DNA of 64,000 bases from NCBI GenBank assembly GCA_049116335.1, contig JAGDYZ010000015.1, positions 1 through 64,000 on the forward strand, read 5' to 3'. The notes under the pieces are model-generated. The model was not told the DNA's origin. It saw only the letters and a program-made list of their open reading frames with translations, and ran no database searches. Made by a program: the position numbers and the translations under genes. Positions 33,382 to 40,973 of the stretch are shown piece after piece (within the stretch, counting starts at the first letter, position 1; each line of letters begins with the position of its first letter). The DNA comes from CANMIH01 sp049116335. Its GTDB lineage: Bacteria; Pseudomonadota; Alphaproteobacteria; Rhodobacterales; Rhodobacteraceae.

Positions 33382-34845
33382 TCAGCGCATGACAAACGGA
33401 TCCGGGATCGGATCGTCACTGGTGCGCAACCAGACGGTCTTGATTTTTGTGTAATCCAGCACCGCTTGCAGACCCCCTTCGCGGCCGTGCCCGGACAATC
33501 CATGCCCGCCAAACGGCGCAATTGGGCTAACCGCACGATACGTATTGACCCACACAATACCCGACCGAATGCGGCGGATCATACGATGCGCGCGGGTCAG
33601 GTTCTGGGTGAACACACCCGCAGCCAGACCAAATTCGGTGTCATTGGCAAGTTGAACGGCCTCGGCCTCATCTTCGAAAGTAACAACCGACAGCACAGGG
33701 CCGAAAAACTCAGTGCTGAGGCTGGGCGCATCATGCGCATCGGAGCAATCCAGAATGGTCGGACGGAAGTAAAACCCATCCCGGTCAATCGCAGTGCCAC
33801 CGGTGATCAGTTTTGCACCGGCCTCAACCGAACGCTTGATCAGTTCCAGCGCATGGTCCCGTTGGCGCAGGGTGCAAAGAGGCCCCACTTCGGTTGACAT
33901 GTCATCGGGCGCACCAATGACCACCGCTTCGGCCTTTTCCTTCAGGCGCGACAGGAAGGCATCTTTGATTGATGCCTGTACCAAAAGCCGGGATCCGGCG
34001 ACGCAGCTTTGTCCGGTGGCCGCAAAAATACCCGAAACCTGCGCATTCACAGCGCTTTCAATATCGGCGTCTTCAAACACGATAAACGGCGATTTCCCCC
34101 CCAGCTCGAGAGAGGTTGACGCCAGATTTTCGGCTGAATTTCGAACAATATGGCGAGCGGTTTCCGGCCCGCCTGTAAAGGCCACGTGATCAACCTTTGG
34201 ATGGCTTGTCAGCGCAGCCCCGGCTGCTGGTCCGCCTGTGATGATATTCAAAACGCCATTGGGGAATCCAACCTCATCAAAGATCTTGGCAAATTCCAAC
34301 ATCGGTGCCGGGGCCTCTTCGGAGGCTTTCAGAACCACAGTGCAGCCCGCCGCGAGTGCCGGCGCAATTTTCACCGCCGACAAGAACAGCTGGGAATTCC
34401 ACGGCACAATGGCCGCGATGACACCAACCGGTTCCCGGCGCAGCCATACGTCCATATCGGGTTTATCGATCGGCAGATGCGCGCCTTCGATTTTATCGGC
34501 AAGGCCAGCAAAATATCGGAAATACTCCGCGACATAGGCGATTTGCGCACTGGTTTCGCGAATGATCTTGCCGGTGTCTCGCGTTTCAATTTCCGCAAGC
34601 GTTGGCGCATGTTCCGCCACTTTGTCCGCAAGGCGCGTCAGAAGTTTCCCGCGCGCCGTTGCCGTCATATCTGCCCAGTCAGGAGCGAAAAATGCATTTT
34701 GCGCCGCATTTACTGCGGCATTGACATCTTCAACATGCGCCTCAGCCATTTTCGCCCAAGGGACCGCCGTCGAAGGGTCGAGACTTTCGAACTGCGTTGT
34801 GCCCTCAGAAAAGGCGCCATTGATATACTGCTGAAAAACTTTCAT
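33382..34845 (-). CDS. NAD-dependent aldehyde dehydrogenase (TgnD-like)
   Basis: 487 residues from the ATG at 34845 (MKVFQQYINGAFSEGTTQFE), preceded by AAAGGAG; a longer frame to 34962 overlaps the monooxygenase gene and lacks homology. Catalytic Glu is in SLELGGKSPFIVFEDADIES and Cys in FAATGQSCVAGSRLLVQ; cofactor motif FTGGPETARHI. The C-terminal FGGHGLSGHGREGGLQAVLD is typical of the betaine-aldehyde-type branch. In trigonelline breakdown TgnD oxidises the masked aldehyde formed by ring cleavage, and in pyridine breakdown PyrB does the same. The 16-base gap to the monooxygenase gene supports such a coupled step. Confidence 0.88.
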   Translation of the reverse strand: MKVFQQYINGAFSEGTTQFESLDPSTAVPWAKMAEAHVEDVNAAVNAAQNAFFAPDWADMTATARGKLLTRLADKVAEHAPTLAEIETRDTGKIIRETSAQIAYVAEYFRYFAGLADKIEGAHLPIDKPDMDVWLRREPVGVIAAIVPWNSQLFLSAVKIAPALAAGCTVVLKASEEAPAPMLEFAKIFDEVGFPNGVLNIITGGPAAGAALTSHPKVDHVAFTGGPETARHIVRNSAENLASTSLELGGKSPFIVFEDADIESAVNAQVSGIFAATGQSCVAGSRLLVQASIKDAFLSRLKEKAEAVVIGAPDDMSTEVGPLCTLRQRDHALELIKRSVEAGAKLITGGTAIDRDGFYFRPTILDCSDAHDAPSLSTEFFGPVLSVVTFEDEAEAVQLANDTEFGLAAGVFTQNLTRAHRMIRRIRSGIVWVNTYRAVSPIAPFGGHGLSGHGREGGLQAVLDYTKIKTVWLRTSDDPIPDPFVMR

Positions 34846-34861
34846 TTTTCGCTCCTTTTGC

Positions 34862-35899
34862 TCAGGCGAAGGCAGGCATAACGTCTTTGATGAACCGCTC
34901 CAGTGAGGCTTTCTTACGCTCAAACGACATGGAGCTGTCGATCCAGAAGGAATATTCGTCATAGCCGAGGGCTTCGTATTTCTTCAGGCGTTCGATCACC
35001 TTGTCCGGCGTGCCAATCACCAGATCACGTTCCATGGCCTCAGGCGAGTAGAACGGATGTGCGGCGATTTCCTCGTCGGTGAGCGGGTCGATCAAGCCCT
35101 GCGTGATCTCGCGTTTGTTCATGAACCAGGCCCCAAAGTAACAGTAGAACCGGTTCAACTCGACAGCGCCCAGTTTGGCATCTTCATCGCTGTCGGCCAC
35201 GTAGGTGTGTTGCAGCAGCATGATTTTGGGACGCTGTTTATCGGAGAATTTCTCGCAGGCGTCGTTGAATTTGCCCATCAGGCTTTCAATCTCACCATCG
35301 CCATTCCATAACGGGGTCACCTGCACGTTGCAGCCGTTGGACACAGCAAATTCGTGACTATTGGGGTCGCGCGCAGCGATCCAGATTGGCGGCCCATCTT
35401 GTTGCACAGGCAGCGGCGCTGAGGTGGTTTTTGGGAACTGATAGAACTCGCCGGAATGTTCGTAGTCGCCTTTCCAGAGGTTCTGAACCGCTGGCACCAA
35501 TTCGCGCATCCGTTGGCCAGCTTCCCAGGCGTCCATGCCGGGCATCAGACGTTCGTATTCAAAGGAATATGCGCCACGTGCAATGCCAAGTTCCAAACGG
35601 CCCTCGGTGATGATGTCTGTCATTGCGGCTTCACCAGCCAGTCGAATAGGGTGCCAGAATGGCGCAATCACCGTACCTGTCCCCAGTCGCACATTTTTAG
35701 TGTGCCGCGCGATGTCAACGAGGTTCAGCATCGGGTTCGGCGCAATGGTAAAGTTCATCCCATGATGTTCGCCGGTCCAGACCGCATGCATTCCGCCCTC
35801 ATCAGCGATTTTGCACAGCTCAATGAATTCGTCATACAGCTGTTTCTGATCTTCTTCGGGCGAAATACGCTCCATATGCGCAAAAAGAGAAAATTTCAT
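34862..35899 (-). CDS. LLM-class flavin-dependent monooxygenase (TgnB-like ring-cleaving candidate)
   Basis: 345-residue bacterial-luciferase-like oxygenase using reduced flavin from a partner reductase. Features: the start MKFSLFAHMERISPEEDQ, GMHAVWTGEHHGMNFTIAPN (typical W-x-x-EHH), the flavin-site strand VRLGTGTVIAPFWHPIRLAG, GRLELGIARGAYSFEYER and VIGTPDKVIERLKKYEALGY. A flavin reductase gene lies 5 bases upstream, making a two-component system. TgnB of Acinetobacter and PyrA of Arthrobacter are LLM enzymes that open pyridinium/pyridine rings, and the neighbourhood here supplies every later step. The exact substrate is inferred. Confidence 0.88.
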   Translation of the reverse strand: MKFSLFAHMERISPEEDQKQLYDEFIELCKIADEGGMHAVWTGEHHGMNFTIAPNPMLNLVDIARHTKNVRLGTGTVIAPFWHPIRLAGEAAMTDIITEGRLELGIARGAYSFEYERLMPGMDAWEAGQRMRELVPAVQNLWKGDYEHSGEFYQFPKTTSAPLPVQQDGPPIWIAARDPNSHEFAVSNGCNVQVTPLWNGDGEIESLMGKFNDACEKFSDKQRPKIMLLQHTYVADSDEDAKLGAVELNRFYCYFGAWFMNKREITQGLIDPLTDEEIAAHPFYSPEAMERDLVIGTPDKVIERLKKYEALGYDEYSFWIDSSMSFERKKASLERFIKDVMPAFA

Positions 35900-35904
35900 T
35901 TGCT

Positions 35905-36822
35905 TTAGCTCCCTGACTTCAATGGGCGCACTTCGCCGCTAATCTGGTTTCCGTAATACACACCAAAGTTGCCCACCTGACTTTCCTGCGCGAACCGTTC
36001 CAACATGGTGGAAACACTGGGGTCTGCTACATCCATCAGAGTTGTGTCGGTAAGCTCGGTGAACATGCCCGTGCTGGTGGTGTCGCTGCTGGCCTGACAT
36101 AGAAATGAAATATGCTGGGTTTCGCGCGCGTCATCTTCGTAGACCGAATAAATAAATCCGGGCTCAGCAGTTACACCCGCCTGTGCGATCAGGCGCTTCA
36201 GCGCTTCTCCGGCACCTTCACGCCCAACCTTCATCTCAGGCAAAGTTAGTTTGCCTGCGTCATTCCCGGTCAGGAGAACTTTGCCATCATATTCGACCAA
36301 TGCCGACACCATCAGGTTGGCACTGTTGCTCAGCGCTTCGGCTTCTGCTGCTGGGGTCACATAGGCCCCTCGGGCATAGCCCAGCCCCGGATGGGTGTTG
36401 TTTTCAAACGCCTCGACTTTTCCGATCAAGATCAGATGGTCACCCGCTTCGACGCGATTGAACATCGAGCAATCAAACCACGCTGACACACCTTTGAAAA
36501 CTGGCGCGCCGTTTGGGCCCTTTTGCCAATCCACCGCCGCAAAGCGGTCTTCAACTGGGCGCGCAAAAGTATTTGAGACGTCTTTTTGATCTTCCGCCAA
36601 GATGTTGACTGCAAAGCCAGAGGCATCATTGAACGCCTCGTAGTTGCTAGAGGAATTGGCAAGACAGGCCAGCACCAAGGGCGGATCCAAGGACACCGAG
36701 GTAAACGAGTTGGCAGTAAACCCCAAAGGGTTCCCGTCTTTATCGTGGGTCGTCACCACGGTGACGCCCGTCATAAAGGCACCAAAGGCGTTGCGTAGGG
36801 CGCGTGGGTCGATATCAGTCAT
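35905..36822 (-). CDS. Flavin reductase component with C-terminal Nudix-like domain (TgnA-like)
   Basis: 305 residues. The N-terminal 165 or so are a flavin reductase (split-barrel) domain: RALRNAFGAFMTGVTVVTTH, LGFTANSFTSVSLDPPLVLA, FAVNILAEDQKDVSNTFA and GDHLILIGKVEAF. The C-terminal part (VSALVEYDGKVLLTGNDAGK, LPEMKVGREGAGEALKRLIA) looks like a Nudix-type fold, but the R-E-x-x-E-E-x-G catalytic box is not intact, so it may only bind or regulate. It supplies reduced flavin to the monooxygenase next to it. It overlaps the hydrolase gene by 8 bases. Confidence 0.85.
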   Translation of the reverse strand: MTDIDPRALRNAFGAFMTGVTVVTTHDKDGNPLGFTANSFTSVSLDPPLVLACLANSSSNYEAFNDASGFAVNILAEDQKDVSNTFARPVEDRFAAVDWQKGPNGAPVFKGVSAWFDCSMFNRVEAGDHLILIGKVEAFENNTHPGLGYARGAYVTPAAEAEALSNSANLMVSALVEYDGKVLLTGNDAGKLTLPEMKVGREGAGEALKRLIAQAGVTAEPGFIYSVYEDDARETQHISFLCQASSDTTSTGMFTELTDTTLMDVADPSVSTMLERFAQESQVGNFGVYYGNQISGEVRPLKSGS

Positions 36823-37627
36823 GTGGTCCTCCGCGTGTTGGGCTGTTCAACCAGTCATTCAGGGCGTCGTTGACCTGATCGGGCGCGGTCAGGTTCACCA
36901 TGTGGCGGTGATTTTCGATCACGATGGCCCGTCCGTTTGCGGTCTCGGCGGCCATAGCCCGCGACATGTCCGGGCTGGAATTCAAATCCCCATCGCCGGT
37001 CAAGGCAAGAAACGGACAGGTGATTTCGCGGAAACGCGCGGCATAGGTCGCGTCGCCGCGGGCAAAGGCATTGTACGCCGTTGCGTAGCCATCGATATTC
37101 ACATCAGACAGCCAGCCCGACACCTGCGCACAGGCTGCCTTATCGCTTTCACTGTCGCCGAACCAGCGCGTCAGTGGAGTTTCCAGATCAAACTCACCTT
37201 TTCCGATCTCTTCGGCACGGGCAATAACAGCTGCACTTGCCGATTTAGCGCGCTTGAACACACCATTCAGCAGGGCGACACGAGACACCAGATCGGGGTG
37301 GGTCACGGTAAACCCACCAGCGACCAATGCCCCCATCGAATGTCCAACCAGATTGACCCGACCGAGATTCAGCTCGCTCAGGACGTCATGCAACCATGTC
37401 ACAAATTCGGGCAATTGCGCGCCAGCTGGCAAGGGATCACTGCCCCCATGGCCGGGCATGTCTATTGCCAACACGCGGTGGGTTTGGGACAGGAACTCAA
37501 CCTGCGGCCCCCATGCGGCGGATTGCATGCCGACCCCATGGATCAAAACCACGGGCTCGCCTTTGCCCACCGCATGGACTGCTGTTTTCCCCAAGGGCTT
37601 AGACAGCTGCAGGGTTGTCAACGTCAT
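36815..37627 (-). CDS. Alpha/beta hydrolase (TgnC-like candidate)
   Basis: 270 residues. The nucleophile elbow is GHSMGALVAGG (Ser in G-H-S-M-G), the oxyanion HG is VVLIHGVGMQSAAW, the acid is probably in ALTGDGDLNSSPDMS and the catalytic His in VIENHRHMVNLTAPDQVND. In the trigonelline pathway TgnC, an alpha/beta hydrolase, cleaves the N-methylformamido-methylene succinate to methylamine, formate, CO2 and succinate semialdehyde; PyrC does the amide hydrolysis in pyridine breakdown. The gene overlaps both neighbours, indicating tight co-expression with the reductase and oxygenase. It could also be a general lactonase/esterase. Confidence 0.85.
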   Translation of the reverse strand: MTLTTLQLSKPLGKTAVHAVGKGEPVVLIHGVGMQSAAWGPQVEFLSQTHRVLAIDMPGHGGSDPLPAGAQLPEFVTWLHDVLSELNLGRVNLVGHSMGALVAGGFTVTHPDLVSRVALLNGVFKRAKSASAAVIARAEEIGKGEFDLETPLTRWFGDSESDKAACAQVSGWLSDVNIDGYATAYNAFARGDATYAARFREITCPFLALTGDGDLNSSPDMSRAMAAETANGRAIVIENHRHMVNLTAPDQVNDALNDWLNSPTRGGPHD

Positions 37628-38201
37628 GCCCCAGCTCCTTCAGATCCTGATAACGATCGCCAATCCGGTGATGCGGACGACCACCGATGGAGGCGCCAAG
37701 CGCGATCACGATCTCATCGGGCGCGGGCGCATCTGCAATCTGTGTCTGGATGGTCAGGTAGTGGCTGCGCTTGCCGCCATCGTTCTTATCCATCAGCGGG
37801 ATCTGCAAAGAGGCATTCGCCGGACCCCGCGTGTTGGTGAAGGACAGATAGGATTTTGCACCAACCGCATTGCGATAGAAGTTGCCGAACTGCAGCGTGT
37901 GGATGAGGGCGGAACCATGTTCGACCTCGCCATTCACGCCAACAATCGCGGACTTGCCGTACCCTTCCACCTTGTCGCCGCCCCCAGCGGCCTCAAGCAC
38001 CATGTCGGTCAGCAGCGAGCCAAGACCCGGCGCGCAATCAAGAATGCCTGGCTTCAGATCTTCGACAAATCCCTTTCCCGCCCAGGGATTTGTGATGACG
38101 GCAATCGCAGCAATCATCTTCAGGGGTGTTTCAGCAACCTTACCACCCTCGATCAATGTGTTTTCGACATGAAGCAGAGTTTTGCGGATTTCAGCGGGCA
38201 T
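37599..38201 (-). CDS. DUF1185 'amino acid synthesis' family protein
   Basis: 200 residues from the ATG at 38201 (MPAEIRKTLLHVENTLIEGG), preceded by AGGTG; a longer frame to 38264 runs through the palindromic promoter site and is not favoured. Family marks: AAIAVITNPWAGKGFVEDLK, KSAIVGVNGEVEHGSALIHT, AVGAKSYLSFTNTRGP and IVIALGASIGGRPHHRIGDR. The family is often found beside LLM oxygenases and amidases in heterocycle clusters, but its biochemical role is unsettled. First gene of the seven-gene cluster; overlaps the hydrolase gene by 29 bases. Confidence 0.85.
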   Translation of the reverse strand: MPAEIRKTLLHVENTLIEGGKVAETPLKMIAAIAVITNPWAGKGFVEDLKPGILDCAPGLGSLLTDMVLEAAGGGDKVEGYGKSAIVGVNGEVEHGSALIHTLQFGNFYRNAVGAKSYLSFTNTRGPANASLQIPLMDKNDGGKRSHYLTIQTQIADAPAPDEIVIALGASIGGRPHHRIGDRYQDLKELGHDVDNPAAV

Positions 38202-38236
38202 AGCGGCACCTAACAGTTTCGATTCGTCACTTATCT

Positions 38237-38250
38237 TATGGTATACCATA
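38237..38250 (-). promoter_or_regulatory. Perfect 14-bp palindrome, candidate GntR-type operator
   Basis: TATGGTATACCATA lies 36 bases upstream of the first ATG of the catabolic cluster. Its TGGTATACCA core has the form of GntR/FCD-family operators (TGGTxxACCA). No GntR gene is in the window, so the regulator would be encoded elsewhere or lost to the IS insertion next door. Confidence 0.55.
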
Positions 38251-38666
38251 CTATGGTGTGTCAATGCGACCTTACTCCAGACGCCTCATGCTGCCATCCC
38301 CTCCTCATGGCTATGATGCGCAAATCGGATTTTGGATTCACTGCATGAATCCGGCGTGATAGCCGGAAGGCATGAGCAGTTGGCCCCCTACGAAGTACAA
38401 GACCAAGAACTGGTCAGCTTATAATGAAGCATTGAAGCGACGTGGTTCGCTGATGATCTGGTTTGATCCCGAGATGGTATGGCGATCACCTCCGACCGGC
38501 AGGCGTGGCCGCCAGCCAAGCTTCAGTGACGCGGCCATCCAGACCTGCCTGACGATGAAGGTTCTGTTTGGTATGCCGCTGAGACAGACGACCGAGTTTG
38601 TGCAGAGCCTGCTGCAGCGTGTCGGGCTGGACTGGGCTGTGCCGGATTTCAGCACATTGTGCCGTC

Positions 38667-38710
38667 CTACTGCCCGTCAGGCGATTTGCTTTGCAAATCT
38701 GCCGAAAGGG
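38667..38710 (+). repeat. Palindromic element, family 1, copy 4 (IS5)
   Basis: About 44 bases: arm TGCCCGTCAGG, core GATTTGC-ttt-GCAAATC, arm TGCCGAAAGGG. Inserted between LCR and the QRRLNVAIP-type continuation. Confidence 0.85.
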
Positions 38711-38775
38711 GCCAGCGCAGGCTGAACGTGGCCATCCCCTGCCGCGGTGGAAAGGGTCCGCTGAGCCTGCTGATC

Positions 38776-38816
38776 CCCTCTCGGGACATCACTTCGTGAT
38801 GCCCTGCCGGGCAATG
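38776..38816 (-). repeat. Palindromic element, family 1, copy 5 (IS5)
   Basis: About 41 bases; minus-strand arms TGCCCGGCAGG and TCCCGAGAGGG around CATCAC-gaa-GTGATG. Inserted within LLI-DSTGIK; it introduces a stop. Confidence 0.85.
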
Positions 38817-38863
38817 GATAGCACAGGCATCAAATCCGAGGGTGAGTGGAGTGAGGAGGATCA

Positions 38864-38888
38864 GAAAACAGTCCGGGGGACTGTTTTC
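38864..38888. repeat. Palindromic element, family 3 (IS5)
   Basis: Perfect 11-bp stem GAAAACAGTCC-ggg-GGACTGTTTTC within about 44 extra bases in the GEWS-ARKHGG segment of the transposase gene. Confidence 0.7.
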
Positions 38889-38926
38889 CCGACAAACGCG
38901 CAAGCACGGCGGCCCGAAGCGCCGGC

Positions 38927-38952
38927 CGCCATTGTCGCTCGGACCAATGGCG
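38927..38952. repeat. Palindromic element, family 2, second copy (IS5)
   Basis: CGCCATTG (38927-38934) and CAATGGCG (38945-38952), with CTCGGAC in the loop as in the copy at 18682-18706. Inserted between GGPKRR and the RKIHIGIDEE segment. Confidence 0.65.
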
Positions 38953-39508
38953 CGACTATGGCTTGCGGCGCAAGATACACATCGGGATAGACGAAGAAAC
39001 GCGGGAGGTTCGGGCGCTCGAAATGACCGGCACTCATATCGGCGATGCGCCCATGCTGCCTGATCTGCTCGAACAGATCCCGCCCGACCAGATGATCGGC
39101 AGCGTCCGCCTAGGACACCCGCAAGTGCCACGAGGCGATCGCTGCTCGAAACGCTGCCGCTGTCATCCTGCAACGCAAAAACGCCAAACCCTGGAAGCCG
39201 ACAAGCCCCGGTGCCTTGGCACGCAACGAAGCTCTGCGAGCTTCGCAGTACCTGGGACGTGCAATCTGGCGAGGGTGGAGCGGTTACCTCCGCAGGAGCC
39301 GCGTCGAACGCAAGATGAACTGCATTAAGCTGCTCGGCCAGCCCCTCATGGCCCGCGATTTCGATCGCCAGGTCGCCGAACTGCAGGTCCGCATCGCCGC
39401 GCTGAACGGTTACACAATCCTCGCCATACCTGCCACAGAGCCTGTGGGATAAATCCGTCTGGGGAAAGGGGAACTAAGGTCAGAACCCGATTTGTGCAAC
39501 AAATCCCC

Positions 39509-39927
39509 TTGGTTCGCATTGCAGCATTAGTCCAAAGGGCTCTCCTGACACCTTCGCCGCGATTTGCACCAAGGGCTGGTCTGGTATGGATCGACATTCG
39601 GTGTTCGCCGAATGAACACGCCAAACGCGGGACAAAATCGACCTTGGATCTCGAACCTTTGCCGACGCGGCAATTTCTCGCGGCTGTGGCAGGATCGCTG
39701 TTCCTGCGAGGCGCATGTCATCATTGCGGGCGTTCGCGGGTTCCGAAATCGCTCAAACCGAAACCACATTTGCGCTGCAACTTCGCCAGATCATAGAGAC
39801 GTCGACAAAACCGTCATTAGATTTTGAGTCTTCGCTGACGCGGCAATTATACACGTTTGCGGCACCGGCTTTATTGCGCCGCAGCGATTGTTATGATGGG
39901 GGGCATTGGTGAGTTATTTTGCCAGTG
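39509..39927. other. Spacer between IS5 remnant and LysR gene
   Basis: About 420 bases without a credible gene. GACGCGGCAATT occurs twice (about 39663 and 39838), suggesting a decayed local duplication. Open frames here lack starts and similarity. Confidence 0.45.
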
Positions 39928-40893
39928 TCACCGGCGGCGGTCCACACTTAACCCGGCGATATCGCCCATCTGTTCTTCGATTTGTTTCAAGAGTATTCGG
40001 CCAGCCGCCTCCGCAAAGGCCTTCGGTAGATTTTGTAGCTCTCCTTTTCTAGCAACCAATGTCAGAGTCCGTGAGAGACCGGAAACCGGGAGTTCCAATA
40101 GTCTGAGTTTCATGTTCTCGACCATTCCGTCGATGAGCAACGTTGGCGTCAGAAGGCTGAAGCCCTGACCCGCTGAGACGCAGGACGTGACCATACTGGA
40201 CCGGTCAGCCTGAATGACCCGTTCGGATTCAAATCTGAGCCGACGAAGGTGTTGAGCGATTTGACGCCCGGCATTGGTGCTGTCGCCAAACCTCACGAGG
40301 GGAAGGCATTGTTGTACCACTTCAAGACTGTCTGTCGGCCCATCGTAGCTTGCAGGGAGAACCAGTAGATATTTTTCAGTCAGGACATGGTGTCGTTCCA
40401 GTCCATCCATATCCAAGAACGGATTAGAGGTGATCGCCAGATCGGCTTGCTTGGTGCGCAATAGATGTTCATGGTTGCCACTTTGACCGGCATGAAGAGT
40501 GATATCCTCAACATGAAACACCCGTTGCGCCAGGTCGATCAGCCCAGGCGTCAGCGTTGTGGCGATTGAGGCCTGAATACCAAGGCGTAGCAAGGTCAGA
40601 GAGTTCTGGCCAACATGGCGCAGTTCCGTTTCCATATCCGACAATGCATCCAGGATTTTCTGGGCCTTGCCATGCAGGCGCGCTCCCGCATAGGTCAATC
40701 GCGCCGGGCGTGTGCTGCGATCAAGCAGAACAGTGTGGAAGGCCTTTTCCAGTGCTGTGATATGCTGAGACGCCGCAGGTTGCGAAAGGTTGAGCAGTTT
40801 TGCGCCTGCCCGCATCTGTCCTGTCTCGGCAACAGCGACGAAGACTTCGAGCGAACGCATCAGGCTCGGTGACAGTTTCCGGCGATCCAACAT
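39928..40893 (-). CDS. LysR-family transcriptional regulator
   Basis: 321 residues. The N-terminal helix-turn-helix reads LMRSLEVFVAVAETGQMRAG and AKLLNLSQPAASQHITALEK, followed by a full effector-binding domain. It is divergent from the MttB-like/oxidase operon at 40974 across 80 bases, so it probably activates that operon in response to its methylated substrate (inference). It is an isolated gene on the minus strand next to the IS5 remnant. Confidence 0.92.
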   Translation of the reverse strand: MLDRRKLSPSLMRSLEVFVAVAETGQMRAGAKLLNLSQPAASQHITALEKAFHTVLLDRSTRPARLTYAGARLHGKAQKILDALSDMETELRHVGQNSLTLLRLGIQASIATTLTPGLIDLAQRVFHVEDITLHAGQSGNHEHLLRTKQADLAITSNPFLDMDGLERHHVLTEKYLLVLPASYDGPTDSLEVVQQCLPLVRFGDSTNAGRQIAQHLRRLRFESERVIQADRSSMVTSCVSAGQGFSLLTPTLLIDGMVENMKLRLLELPVSGLSRTLTLVARKGELQNLPKAFAEAAGRILLKQIEEQMGDIAGLSVDRRR

Positions 40894-40973
40894 TGCGCAT
40901 CCTTAGTATAAACATTACTTATATTGATAGGAAATACTTGGTTTCGATCAAGCCCTGCGGCAACAATTCTCCC
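40894..40973. promoter_or_regulatory. Divergent LysR/operon promoter region
   Basis: 80 AT-rich bases (TTAGTATAAACATTACTTATATTGATAGG) between a LysR gene and its likely target operon, much richer in A+T than the flanking genes. No exact palindrome could be fixed. Confidence 0.45.

Larger units (their letters stand above)
38372..39452 (+). pseudogene. IS5-family transposase, multiply interrupted
   Basis: Reads KTKNWSAYNEALKRRGSLMI, FSDAAIQTCLTMKVLFGMPL, RVGLDWAVPDFSTLCR, then a palindromic insert; LNVAIP-type sequence, another insert inside LLI-DSTGIK, two more inserts around RKHGGPKRR, then IHIGIDEETREVRALEMTGT and MLPDLLEQIPPDQMIGSV. A small deletion shifts frame near 39110, and the end reads NCIKLLGQPLMARDFDRQVA and QVRIAALNGYT. 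Inactive. Confidence 0.85.
38309..39508 (+). mobile_element. IS5-family element, degraded and carrying several palindromic inserts
   Basis: 1.2 kb, with inverted ends GGCTATGATGCGCAAATCGG (left) and CCCGATTTGTGCAACAAATC (right). The transposase gene runs on the plus strand and holds four short palindromic insertions (38667-38710, 38776-38816, 38864-38888, 38927-38952). Confidence 0.8.

Noticed and set aside
36644..38213. Long plus-strand frames opposite the hydrolase and DUF1185 genes
   Set aside because: They lie antisense to well-supported enzyme genes and show no domain pattern.
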